Below are positions 51,532 to 59,454 of a stretch of 64,000 bases of DNA, piece by piece. Every line of letters starts with the position of its first letter. Positions within the stretch are counted from its first letter, which is position 1. Both the position numbers and the translations under genes were made by a program. The DNA comes from Cryobacterium sp. GrIS_2_6 (lineage in GTDB: Bacteria; Actinomycetota; Actinomycetes; Actinomycetales; Microbacteriaceae): contig NZ_JAXCHP010000001.1 in the NCBI RefSeq assembly GCF_035984545.1, forward strand, positions 62,001 through 126,000. Direction: 5' to 3'. The notes beneath the pieces were generated by a model. The model had not been told where the DNA came from, ran no database searches, and worked only from the letters and a program-made list of their open reading frames with translations.

Positions 51532-53370
51532 GTGCAGTTGAATGGGGGAGTGATCCCTGCACCGAATCCCGCCGCCCTCCCCGCACAGAGCCTCGTCCTC
51601 ATTCCCCTCCTCCGGGCAGACCTCGAGGCGGCGCACTATTCCGTCGCGACCCTGAGCGGACTCTGGGGCCCCGAAGCGGATGCCGCGCTCCGCCGCAACC
51701 AGCGGGTCCCCGCCCTGCGGGCACTCGCGACCCTCCGCGGCAGGCTCGGTCGCGACGAACCCTCGGCGACCCTCGCGCAGCTCTTCGTGCTCGGACTCCC
51801 GGTGACGTACGGCGCGCTTTCGATGGCGCTCCCGAGCCTCGGGGCGGCCGGTGCCGTCGCGCTCGGACTCGTCGCCCTCGTCGGTGATCACGACGAGCAC
51901 AGGGACGAGCACAGGGGCGAGCACGGGGACGAGCACAGGGACGAGCACAGGGACGACGATAACGCCGCAGACTTGCTCGACAACGGAAGCGCAGACGAGA
52001 ACGCCCTTCTCCGCCCGCTCGTCGAACTCCGCCCGTACAGCTTCGTGGACGCCCATGGGGCCGGCAGCTGGTGGATCGCCTCCGACCTCGGCGAGCTCGT
52101 ACTCGGGCACGCGCTCGGCGAGAGCCATGTGCTCGGCGTCGGCGGGGCATCCCTCACCCTGAGCGGCCTGCTGTTGCCGAACCCGGTCGACACCGCCCTC
52201 GATCTCGGCACCGGCTGCGGGATCCAGGCCCTGCACGCCTCCCGCCACGCCAGACGCGTCGTCGCGACCGACATCTCCGAGCGTGCGCTCGAGCTCGCCG
52301 CCCTCAACGCCGCGCTCAACGGCGTGACCACCATCGAATTCCGGCTCGGCAGCCTGTTCGAGCCGGTCGCGGGCGAGCGCTTCGACCACATCATCTCCAA
52401 CCCGCCGTTCGTGATCACGCCGCGGGCAGAGGGCGTGCCGAGCTACGAGTATCGCGACGGCGGCCTCGTCGGCGACGCCCTCGTCGAGTCCGTCGTGCGC
52501 GGAGCCGCCGCGCACCTCACCCCGACCGGCGTCGCCCAGCTCCTCGGCAACTGGGAGTATCGCGCAGGCCAGGACGCGTTCGACCGCCTCGCCGACTGGC
52601 TCACGCCAGCCGCTGCCTCCGTCGACCCGAACCAATTCGACGGAGATTTTGCCGAAAAGACACCGGGAAAGCCGTCTTCGGCCCCTGCGGAGGGCGAATC
52701 TCCGTCGAATTCGTCAGGGTCCGCGCCTGCGCTCGACGCCTGGATCATCGAGCGCGAGGTGCAGTCACCCGAGTTCTACGCCGAGACCTGGATCCGCGAC
52801 GGCGGCACCCGGCCGGGCACTGCCGACTTCGACCGCCTCTACGATGCCTGGCTCGACGACTTCGCGGCGCGCGGCGTGACGCAGGTCGGCTTCGGCTACC
52901 TGCTGCTCCGCCGCCCGGACACCGCCCGGCCCGCGGCTGTTCCGCGGTTGCGGCGCCTCGAACGCCTGCACGGCGGCCTCGGCCACAACCCGGACGGCAT
53001 CGGAAGCCACCTCGCGGCCTGCCTTGCTGCCCACGACTGGCACGCTGCGCTCACGGATGACGACCTGGTCTACGCGACCCTGACCGTTGCCTCCGACGTC
53101 ACCGAGGAACGCCACTTCTGGCCCGGTCAGGAGGACCCGACCCTGCTCACCCTGCACCAGGGCAGTGGATTCGGCCGGTCGGTGTCGCTCGACACCGCGC
53201 TCGCCGCGCTCGTCGGGGCCTGCGACGGCGAACTCGCGGTCGGCGCGATCGCCGGCGCGCTCGCCGAGCTGCTCGAAGTCTCTGAACGCGACCTCACCGC
53301 CGAACTGCTCCCGCGCGTGCGCGAACTCGTCGACGACGGCTTCCTCCTCCCGCCCGAACTGCTCGCCTGA
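51532..53370 (+). CDS. DUF7059-type class I methyltransferase (HemK/PrmC-like NPPF motif)
   Basis: About 612 residues. The N-terminal helical domain (LIPLLRADLEAAHYSVATL, RRNQRVPALRALATL) is followed by a SAM domain with ALDLGTGCGIQALHAS and the N-methyltransferase motif IISNPPFVITP, then a C-terminal domain (IEREVQSPEFYAETWIRDGG). The NPPF motif is that of enzymes that methylate amide or amino groups in proteins or nucleic acids; the target here is unknown. Two foreign-looking tracts interrupt it: a (DEHR)n repeat (51892-51951) and a palindrome (52634-52711). The start is uncertain: GTG 51532, TTG 51538 or GTG 51550. Confidence 0.82.
   Translation: MQLNGGVIPAPNPAALPAQSLVLIPLLRADLEAAHYSVATLSGLWGPEADAALRRNQRVPALRALATLRGRLGRDEPSATLAQLFVLGLPVTYGALSMALPSLGAAGAVALGLVALVGDHDEHRDEHRGEHGDEHRDEHRDDDNAADLLDNGSADENALLRPLVELRPYSFVDAHGAGSWWIASDLGELVLGHALGESHVLGVGGASLTLSGLLLPNPVDTALDLGTGCGIQALHASRHARRVVATDISERALELAALNAALNGVTTIEFRLGSLFEPVAGERFDHIISNPPFVITPRAEGVPSYEYRDGGLVGDALVESVVRGAAAHLTPTGVAQLLGNWEYRAGQDAFDRLADWLTPAAASVDPNQFDGDFAEKTPGKPSSAPAEGESPSNSSGSAPALDAWIIEREVQSPEFYAETWIRDGGTRPGTADFDRLYDAWLDDFAARGVTQVGFGYLLLRRPDTARPAAVPRLRRLERLHGGLGHNPDGIGSHLAACLAAHDWHAALTDDDLVYATLTVASDVTEERHFWPGQEDPTLLTLHQGSGFGRSVSLDTALAALVGACDGELAVGAIAGALAELLEVSERDLTAELLPRVRELVDDGFLLPPELLA
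51892..51951 (+). repeat. 12-bp in-frame tandem repeat, 5 copies
   Basis: Five copies of GACGAGCACAGG with minor changes encode DEHR/GEHG units in a loop of the methyltransferase N-terminal domain. Confidence 0.9.
52634..52711. repeat. Palindromic element, family I copy 2, inside coding sequence
   Basis: Perfect 15-bp arms AATTCGACGGAGATT / AATCTCCGTCGAATT, 78 bp (26 codons). It is translated in the same frame as the copy in the first siderophore permease. It lies in the linker between the methyltransferase domain and the C-terminal domain. Confidence 0.88.
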
Positions 53371-53438
53371 CCGCAATCCCGACGTACGCGCCGGCCCGCT
53401 CCGCGCCCGCGCCGGTTTCCGCGGGTCGGCCTCGCGCC

Positions 53439-53498
53439 CGCGCCGGTTTCTGCGGGCCGCGCCCGAAACGGCGGTAGCGGGCTGCCGAAACCGGCGCG
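53439..53498. repeat. Palindromic element, family H copy 3
   Basis: Arms CGCGCCGGTTTC / GAAACCGGCGCG (perfect 12 bp), 60 bp. Nearly identical to 53576-53635 over its full length. Confidence 0.9.
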
Positions 53499-53575
53499 GC
53501 CATCGTTACCCACCGCATCCGCTTGCTGCGGGCGCTGCTTCACTCGAGCGGATGCCGCCGCGTCGTGCTCGCGCC

Positions 53576-53635
53576 CGCGCCGGTTTCCGCGGGCCGCGCC
53601 CGAAACGGCGGTAGCGGGCTGCCGAAACCGGCGCG
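53576..53635. repeat. Palindromic element, family H copy 4
   Basis: Same arms and 60-bp length as copy 3, including the interior GAAACGGCGGTAGCGGGCTG. 137 bp separates equivalent positions of the two copies. Confidence 0.9.
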
Positions 53636-53712
53636 GCGGCGGCATATGACGCCCGAACCGACCCCTGCGGTAGTTTGGAACCAACCGGATTCGTTCGGAG
53701 AGGAGGACGTGA

Positions 53713-55173
53713 GTGACACCCGAAGCGCGGAACGCCATGAAGCGTCGCACCTTCCTCATCGGAGTCACCGGTCTCTCGGCTCTGGTTCTCACCGCGTGCG
53801 TGTCCCCGGCCCCGCGGCCGAGCGCATCCGCCACCGCCACGCCGACCCCCGCACCGACGCCCACCGTCTCGCCCGTGCCGAAACCCGCGCAGATGCGCCG
53901 CACCTCGTGGTCTGCCGACCCGTTCGCCCGCGGTTCGTACAGCTTCGCCGCCGTCGACTCCACGCCCGAGCAGCGCACCGCGCTCGCCCAACCCGTGCTC
54001 GACCGGGTCTTCTTCGCCGGGGAGGCCACCTCGACCGATGCTCCGGGAACGGTGCAGGGAGGCCGCGACACCGGCCTTCGCGCGGCCCGCGAGATCATCG
54101 CCGCCGCAGCGCCCGGCGAACGCATCGCCGTAATCGGCGCGGGCATCGCCGGGCTCAGTGCCGCGCGCATCGTCAAGGACGCCGGTTTCGACGTCGTCCT
54201 CGTTGAGGCTCGCGACCGCATCGGCGGCCGCATCGACACCGTCAGCGACAAGAACTGGCCCTTCCCCGTCGAACTCGGCCCGTCCTTCGTGAGCCACAGC
54301 GACACCACGTCCCTCGACGAGGAATTCACCCGCCTCGGCATCGCGACCACCCCCTTCCCGAGCGCGAGCGAGACCCGCACCGACGCTGGAATCGTCGTCG
54401 CGGTGCCAGACACCGGCGAGAAGGCCGTTGCAACCTCGCTCGCCTGGGCCACGAAGCAGGCGAGTGACATGTCCGTGCACGGGGCCCTCGACGGCTCTGG
54501 CGCGAGCACGCTGTCCACAGCGGATGCCGGTGACGGTGTTTCCGCGGCCGACTGGCTCGCGTTCCGGGTCGCGACCGTTCTCGATATCGACGCGGGCGCA
54601 TCCATCGACCAGCAGTCGGGCTGGTACACGAGCGCGGACGCCGGCGCGAACGAGGACCGGATCGTGCTCGGCGGATATGCCCGCCTGCTCACCAAGGCGG
54701 CCGAGGGCATCGACCTGCTCGACTCGAGCGTCGTCACCAAACTTGCATACACCGACACCGGTGTGAGCCTGCGTCTGGGCACGGGGGAGTCGCTCTCCGC
54801 CGACCGGGTGCTCGTCACCGTTCCGCTCGGGGTGCTGAAGTCCGGGGTGCTCGAATTCGACCCCGCGCTGCCGTTCGCGCACCGCGGCGCGATCGCCGAC
54901 CTCGGCATGGGCACGCTCGACAAGGTGTGGCTGCAGTTCGACGAGCCGTTCTGGAGCACGACCGCCCCGCTGTGGACCACGGTCGGCGGGGACGTGGACT
55001 TCCGGGTCTGGATCAACATGATGCCGCTCACCGGGGAGCCCGTCCTGGTCGGACTCGTCGCCGGGGACGCGGCGCTCCGGCTCGTCGGGGCCGACGACGC
55101 CACGGTGCTCGCCGCCGCGCTGCGCGGGCTGACCCCGTTCTACGTGCCCCCGACGCCGACGCCCGCGGCCTGA
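53713..55173 (+). CDS. Secreted flavin amine oxidase with circularly permuted FAD domain
   Basis: A 486-residue protein with a twin-arginine-like signal (KRRTFLIG) and a lipobox (LTAC, Cys29), then a Pro/Thr/Ser-rich linker. Residues about 62-128 hold WSADPFARGSYSF and FFAGEATST (FAGE at 101-104) with GGRDTGLRAAREI, which in monoamine oxidases are the C-terminal FAD-binding segment. The normal N-terminal dinucleotide motif AVIGAGIAGLSAARI (142-147) and VLVEARDRIGGRID come after it. The protein ends at the point where the FAD segment would normally follow (LRGLTPFYVPPTP). The order is therefore permuted. Good AGGAGG before GTG 53713. It oxidises an unknown amine outside the cell. Confidence 0.85.
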   Translation: MTPEARNAMKRRTFLIGVTGLSALVLTACVSPAPRPSASATATPTPAPTPTVSPVPKPAQMRRTSWSADPFARGSYSFAAVDSTPEQRTALAQPVLDRVFFAGEATSTDAPGTVQGGRDTGLRAAREIIAAAAPGERIAVIGAGIAGLSAARIVKDAGFDVVLVEARDRIGGRIDTVSDKNWPFPVELGPSFVSHSDTTSLDEEFTRLGIATTPFPSASETRTDAGIVVAVPDTGEKAVATSLAWATKQASDMSVHGALDGSGASTLSTADAGDGVSAADWLAFRVATVLDIDAGASIDQQSGWYTSADAGANEDRIVLGGYARLLTKAAEGIDLLDSSVVTKLAYTDTGVSLRLGTGESLSADRVLVTVPLGVLKSGVLEFDPALPFAHRGAIADLGMGTLDKVWLQFDEPFWSTTAPLWTTVGGDVDFRVWINMMPLTGEPVLVGLVAGDAALRLVGADDATVLAAALRGLTPFYVPPTPTPAA

Positions 55174-55631
55174 CGCCGAGAGTCGCCGTTCCCGCCCGGA
55201 ATCGCCGGTGCAGCGGGCGGTATCGGCAGGAACGGCGACTCTGGGCGGTGAGGCAGGGACCGTGGTTACTGTGCCGCCTGCGCCGACCGTGCGCCGACCG
55301 TGCGCCGGCACACCGCACCTGTGAGATCAATCCCGAGCATTTCTCACCAAGCGGTGTAAGCTATGCATAATGTCTAGTCGCTGAAGATTCCCGGGGCGAG
55401 CCGGGACTTCATGCAGGTGCGGTCCGCCGATGTGCAGCTCCCCAAGGTTTAGTCGTTCCCGGGTTGGTGTTGCCGATGGCTGCCAATCGGGTGGGTTGCG
55501 TGCAACGGTCGTAAGACCCAGCAATGTACACATGTCGTGCCGTCGGCCACCCGAGCGCGGTCGCGGCTTCGGTGCCCCGCCACCGTCGCGACTGCAGTTC
55601 CCCTGTTAGACCGCGTGATTGATCGTGCCCC
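55174..55631. other. 458-bp intergenic region: palindrome, no recognised gene
   Basis: It contains the family B palindrome (55179-55242), a short GCGCCGACCGT direct repeat (about 55278-55301) and an AT-richer promoter-like stretch near 55350-55375 (GTAAGCTATGCATAATGT). A CCCGG/CCGGG hairpin lies near 55390. No tRNA, known RNA family or ORF with coding character was recognised. The AT-rich promoter followed by a structured region could encode a small RNA. Confidence 0.45.
55179..55242. repeat. Palindromic element, family B copy 3
   Basis: Perfect 14-bp arms AGAGTCGCCGTTCC / GGAACGGCGACTCT, 64 bp, 5 bp after the amine-oxidase stop. It aligns without gaps to the copy embedded in the siderophore permease (14093-14156). 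Confidence 0.9.
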
Positions 55632-55895
55632 ATGGAAACCCTGCTGGACCAAGAGCTGGACAGCCTGCTCGACTTCGATTCCGACCTCGCCTGCGAGGGT
55701 TCCCACCATGGCCGCGGCCTGAGCGGCCACCATCCGACCGCGCCCGGCGCCTACATGGTCATCTCGCCGTGCTGCGGCCCGAAGGTCGTGCAGTGCTCCC
55801 CGCGGGTGATCGCCATGCAGCACTCCGGCGTGCTCTACTGCGGCGCCTGCCGCAGTGAACACCTCACCGTGGAATACACCTTCATCCCGTTGTAA
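55632..55895 (+). CDS. Small cysteine-containing protein, 87 aa
   Basis: An 87-residue protein starting METLLDQELDSLLDFDSD, with cysteines in SPCCGPKVVQC and LYCGACRSEH plus several histidines, suggesting a metal-binding (zinc-ribbon-like) fold. No family is recognised. The ATG has no strong ribosome binding site, but the composition and Cys pattern are protein-like. It stands alone upstream of an NmrA remnant. Confidence 0.6.
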   Translation: METLLDQELDSLLDFDSDLACEGSHHGRGLSGHHPTAPGAYMVISPCCGPKVVQCSPRVIAMQHSGVLYCGACRSEHLTVEYTFIPL

Positions 55896-55917
55896 ATCGT
55901 TCCGCCCGCTCCCTTCC

Positions 55918-56139
55918 AGGATCGTCTATCTCTCGTTCCTCGGCGCCGATCCGCACGCCGAATTCACCCTCGCCCGCGACCACGCCGCGACCGAGACGCA
56001 CCTGCGGGCGAGCGGCCTCGCCTTCACCTTCCTGGGCGACAACTTCTACCACCGGCCGATCGCGCAGATGTGCGGCGCTGACGGCCTCATCCGCGGGCCC
56101 GGCGGCGAGGGCCGCATCGGCTCGGTCGCGCATACCGAC
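55918..56139 (+). pseudogene. NmrA/NAD(P)H-binding family remnant
   Basis: 74 codons reading RIVYLSFLGADPHAEFTLAR, DHAATETHLRASGLAFTFL and DGLIRGPGGEGRIGSVAHTD. This matches the middle of NmrA-like NAD(P)H-binding/azoreductase proteins (V-YLSF-GA, FT-AR-H--TE--LR-SGL-FTFLR-N-Y, GPAG-GR---V---D). The Rossmann GxxGxxG start and the C-terminal half are missing, and the frame then runs antisense through the Pr6Pr gene. It is a decayed gene fragment. Confidence 0.75.
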
Positions 56140-56178
56140 GGGGCGCGCCACCCCCGACGCCTGCGCCCACCTGCGCCC

Positions 56179-56964
56179 CTAACCCCCGGCCCCCGGCTTG
56201 AGGCCCCGCCAGCCGCGGGACGACCAGGTCAGCAGGGCCGCGATCCCGGTAAAGAGCGCGACGGCGACCACGCAGTACAGCACCGTCTCGAGCGGGCCGC
56301 TGACCTGCTTCGGGTCGAGGAAGAAGTAGGGGTACCAGCGCACCAGGGCGCCCCGGATCAGGGTGAACGCGCCCCAGATGCTCGGGACGACCATGACCCA
56401 GGCGAGCATCGTCCACGGCAGCCGGGCCTTGCCGGTGTCGGTGAGCCAGTCGACGAGCGCGATCCCGGGGATCCAGAAGTGCAGGAGCTGCGTCGACCAC
56501 GGTACCTCCATCGTGTACGCCCGCGACGACGACTGGATCACGATCGCGAGGAACACGATGCCCGAGACGATCATGTAGGTCGTGACGAGCAGCCGGATCC
56601 AGTCGAGCCAAGGCGGGTCGACCTCCCGGCGCAGGGCGACGATCCCCGCGGCGATGAAGACACCGACCGCGGCGATGGCGCTCTGCACGGTGAAATAACT
56701 GAAGTAGTTGTACACAATGAAGCTCTTGAAACCGAGGATGTAACCGAAATACCCGAGCAGTGCAAGCACCTCGGTGCCGGCCAGCACGAGCCGGACGATC
56801 CCTATGACCCGCCGTCGCGGGGAGTGAAGCGGGGAGAGATCCGGGGAGAGCCGCCCGGTGCGCCTGAGGGAACGCCTCGCTGAGCCCGGGCGCGCCACGA
56901 GAACCGCGGCGAGCGACCCGGCTGGGTCGTCGGTGCGGGCGGGACGATTTGCACGCGCGCACAT
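56179..56964 (-). CDS. Pr6Pr family membrane protein
   Basis: A 261-residue protein with about six helices. The Pr6Pr family features include FIVYNYFSYFTVQSAI (conserved F--F-YFTIQSN-type segment), LDWIRLLVTTYMIVSGIVFLAI (split as LDWIRLLVTTYM and VSGIVFLAI) and LLHFWIPGIALVDWL. FAR-17a/AIG1-like members are six-helix proteins, and some relatives are serine hydrolases. Function here is unknown. The first about 50 residues are Arg/Pro-rich; the true start may be a later codon. It is convergent with nothing and downstream of an acylphosphatase gene (27 bp). Confidence 0.82.
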   Translation of the reverse strand: MCARANRPARTDDPAGSLAAVLVARPGSARRSLRRTGRLSPDLSPLHSPRRRVIGIVRLVLAGTEVLALLGYFGYILGFKSFIVYNYFSYFTVQSAIAAVGVFIAAGIVALRREVDPPWLDWIRLLVTTYMIVSGIVFLAIVIQSSSRAYTMEVPWSTQLLHFWIPGIALVDWLTDTGKARLPWTMLAWVMVVPSIWGAFTLIRGALVRWYPYFFLDPKQVSGPLETVLYCVVAVALFTGIAALLTWSSRGWRGLKPGAGG

Positions 56965-56990
56965 GCTTCAACGCTACGCCAGCGGGCAGG

Positions 56991-57257
56991 TCACTCGATC
57001 CGAAAGCCGTCGTCCCCGCGGTCCGGCATGTCCTCGACGTGCACAGTGTCGACCTGGGCAGACGGCGGCCCGCGCCGCAGCCAGTCGAGCATCCGGTCGA
57101 CGGATGCTGCCGGCCCCTCCACCTGGACCTCGACCGAGCCATCCCTGTGGTTGCGCACGAATCCCGCGAGCCCGAGTCGCCGGGCCTCGGCCTGCGCATA
57201 GTACCGGAACCCCACGGCCTGGACGATCCCGCGCACCACCGCCTGTTTGCGAACCAT
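56991..57257 (-). CDS. acyP: Acylphosphatase
   Basis: An 88-residue acylphosphatase with the family signature VRGIVQAVGFRYYAQAEARR (catalytic Arg in GFR) and GFVRNHRDGSVEVQVEGP (catalytic Asn in FVRN). It hydrolyses carboxyl-phosphate bonds such as acetyl or acyl phosphate in the cytosol. The ATG at 57257 (MVRKQAVVRG) gives the canonical length; the extra 25 upstream codons are ignored. Confidence 0.92.
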   Translation of the reverse strand: MVRKQAVVRGIVQAVGFRYYAQAEARRLGLAGFVRNHRDGSVEVQVEGPAASVDRMLDWLRRGPPSAQVDTVHVEDMPDRGDDGFRIE

Positions 57258-57449
57258 CCCCCCAGTGTGCCCCCGATCTCCGTTCCCTGTCGCGATCGGG
57301 GGACGCCGAAATGCGGCGCTCTTGCTGACCACCGCCGCGGCGCGCCCGAGGATGCCTGCGGCCTAGACGACGGGGACCGGTGCGGTTATCGTGCCCAGAT
57401 CACCCGGCACCCGCCGCGTGAACTCGCCAGAAACCGAAACGGAGCTGAG

Positions 57450-58292
57450 ATGGACGCATTGACCGCACCGGAACGAGCCGAGGTCGAGCGAGCGAACGAG
57501 TCGGGCTTGCGTCCGGTCGTGTTCGTGCACGGGCTCTGGCTGCTCTCGAGCAGCTGGGACCGCTGGCGCGGCCGCTTCGAGTCCGCCGGATACACAAGCA
57601 TCGCCCCCGGCTGGCCCGACGACCCCGAGAGTATCGAGGAAGCCAAGCGCGACCCCGAGGTCTTCGCCCATAAGATGATCGCCCAGGTCACCGACCACTA
57701 CCTCGACGCCATCAACGACCTCAAGATCAAACCCGCGATCGTCGGGCACTCCTTCGGCGGGCTGATCGCCCAGCACCTGGCCGGTGAGGGAGTCTCCGCT
57801 GCAACTGTCGCGATCGACTCCGCACCGTTCCGTGGCGTGTTGCCGCTGCCGGCATCCGCTCTGAAATCGGCGTCACCGGTGCTGCTGAACCCGGCGAATG
57901 TCGGGCGGGCCGTCTCGCTCACCTTCGAGCAGTTCAGTTTCGGCTGGGCCAACGCCCTCGACACCGATGAGGCGCGCGCCCTGTACGACACCTATCACGT
58001 GGCCGCATCGGGCGTGCCGCTGTTCCAGGCCGCGACGGCGAACCTGAACCCGTTCACTGAGGCGAGGGTCGACACGAAGAACTCCGAGCGCGGGCCGCTG
58101 CTCATCATCGCGGGGGACAACGACAACACCGTGCCGCTCGCGATCTCGAACGCGATCTACAAGCAGCAGAAGAAGAACCACGGTGTGACCGAAATCGTCG
58201 AGGTGCCGAACCGCGGCCACTCGCTCACGATCGACCACGGTTGGGACGAGGTCGCCGACCTCGCCATCGACTTCGTCCAGAAGCACGACTAG
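57450..58292 (+). CDS. Alpha/beta hydrolase
   Basis: A 280-residue hydrolase with the oxyanion hole in VFVHGLWLLSSSWDRW, nucleophile elbow GHSFGG (IVGHSFGGLIAQHLA), acid in IIAGDNDNTVP and catalytic His in NRGHSLTID. No signal peptide. Homologues are often annotated as non-heme chloroperoxidase-like or general esterases; substrate unknown. ATG 57450 gives MDALTAPERAEVERAN, preceded by GGAGCTGAG. Confidence 0.88.
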   Translation: MDALTAPERAEVERANESGLRPVVFVHGLWLLSSSWDRWRGRFESAGYTSIAPGWPDDPESIEEAKRDPEVFAHKMIAQVTDHYLDAINDLKIKPAIVGHSFGGLIAQHLAGEGVSAATVAIDSAPFRGVLPLPASALKSASPVLLNPANVGRAVSLTFEQFSFGWANALDTDEARALYDTYHVAASGVPLFQAATANLNPFTEARVDTKNSERGPLLIIAGDNDNTVPLAISNAIYKQQKKNHGVTEIVEVPNRGHSLTIDHGWDEVADLAIDFVQKHD

Positions 58293-58385
58293 AGCAGGCG
58301 GCCGCGCGAGCGGGGGCAGGGGCTAAAACGGGGTGGGGCAGCAGATGCCGCGGCTCGCTAGTATCAATCCGGGGGAGCAATCAAC

Positions 58386-59249
58386 ATGGTCGACAAAAGC
58401 ACAATCGATCCGGGCAGTATCGACGACGGCCGCGTCGAAAACGAGGGCATGCGGCGCCGGTTCGCCGCACAGGCCATCATCGACAAATTGCTCCGCCAGC
58501 AGGGTGTCCACCCGCGTCGCACCCGTCTCGCCCGCTTCCTCGGTCGCTCCCCGCTCGGCGGCAATGCCCTGGGCTGGTACCGCGGCGCGCAGGGAGAACT
58601 AGCCGTCGGCGCACTCCTGGCCCAGCTGCCTCCGGAGTGGGCTGTCTTCCACGGGCTCCCCGTCGGGGTGAACGGCTGGGACATCGACCACGTCGTCGTC
58701 GGCCCCTGCGGCGTCGTTACCATCAACACCAAGCAGCACCGCGGTGCTGCGGTGCGGGTCATCGGCGAGGATGTCACCGTCGGGGACCGAGCGGTACCCT
58801 ACCTCGAACACGCGGCCTTCGAGGGCGAACGCATCGACACGCTCCTGCGTGCCTATCTCGACTTCGCCGTCCCGATCCACCCGGCGCTCGCATTCGTCGG
58901 GCCTAAGGGCTTCGTCTGTGCCGGCCCGAAGAATGCGGTCACCGTGCTCGACGCCGCAGACCTCGTGTCGTGGCTCACCGACCTGCCGCGCGTGCTCGCT
59001 CCGCTCGAACGATTCCAGGTGATCGCGCTGCTCGACGATCCCGCGAGCTGGGCCGAAACCGTGCCGGTCGGCACCGGCGACGGCCTGATGGAGCGCTTCA
59101 CCGTGCTCGACAACCAGATGCGGTCGGCGAGGCTGCAGCGCCTCGTGCTCGCCCCCCTCGAAGTCGTCATCGGGCTCGGCGTCTCCGCCTATCTGGCCGT
59201 GAACCTCGGTGTCGTCCTGGTCGGCGCTATCTCCAGCTCGGGTCGCTGA
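58386..59249 (+). CDS. NERD-domain protein (nuclease-related)
   Basis: A 287-residue protein. The N-terminal about 60 residues are charged and helical. Residues about 65-165 form a NERD domain: RGAQGELAVGALLAQLP, WDIDHVVVGPCGVVTINTKQHRG (split as WDIDHVVVGPCGVV and TINTKQHRG), with the D-x-V-V and T/K residues of the endonuclease-like fold. The C-terminus has one hydrophobic helix (VVIGLGVSAYLAVNLGVVLVG). NERD domains are predicted nucleases in DNA processing or defence, mostly unproven. It lies 205 bp upstream of a large coiled-coil protein. Confidence 0.8.
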   Translation: MVDKSTIDPGSIDDGRVENEGMRRRFAAQAIIDKLLRQQGVHPRRTRLARFLGRSPLGGNALGWYRGAQGELAVGALLAQLPPEWAVFHGLPVGVNGWDIDHVVVGPCGVVTINTKQHRGAAVRVIGEDVTVGDRAVPYLEHAAFEGERIDTLLRAYLDFAVPIHPALAFVGPKGFVCAGPKNAVTVLDAADLVSWLTDLPRVLAPLERFQVIALLDDPASWAETVPVGTGDGLMERFTVLDNQMRSARLQRLVLAPLEVVIGLGVSAYLAVNLGVVLVGAISSSGR

Positions 59250-59454
59250 CTCCGCGGCTTCGCACTCACCGGAGATCGGCTCGGCGCCGCCCCCGTTGGA
59301 GGTGCATCCTGCGTCACACAGCGTGTCCCGGGTGGGCAACCCGCACACAATGCTTCATATGCACCCCGTAACTTAACGAATGGAGCAATCCGTCTAGAAT
59401 ACTGGCGTAGCCTTGTTCCCACGGCCTATCCACGGGCCCGGGGAGGAGTAAGCC

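Larger units (their letters stand above)
53371..53712. other. 342-bp intergenic region made mostly of family H palindromes
   Basis: A half copy at about 53404-53429, full copies at 53439-53498 and 53576-53635, and about 75 bp of leader with an AGGAGG ribosome binding site before the amine-oxidase GTG at 53713. No gene is seen. Confidence 0.75.

Noticed and set aside
55855..56883. 342-codon plus-strand open frame
   Set aside because: Only the NmrA-like first third has protein similarity; the rest is antisense to the Pr6Pr gene with highly charged shadow composition.
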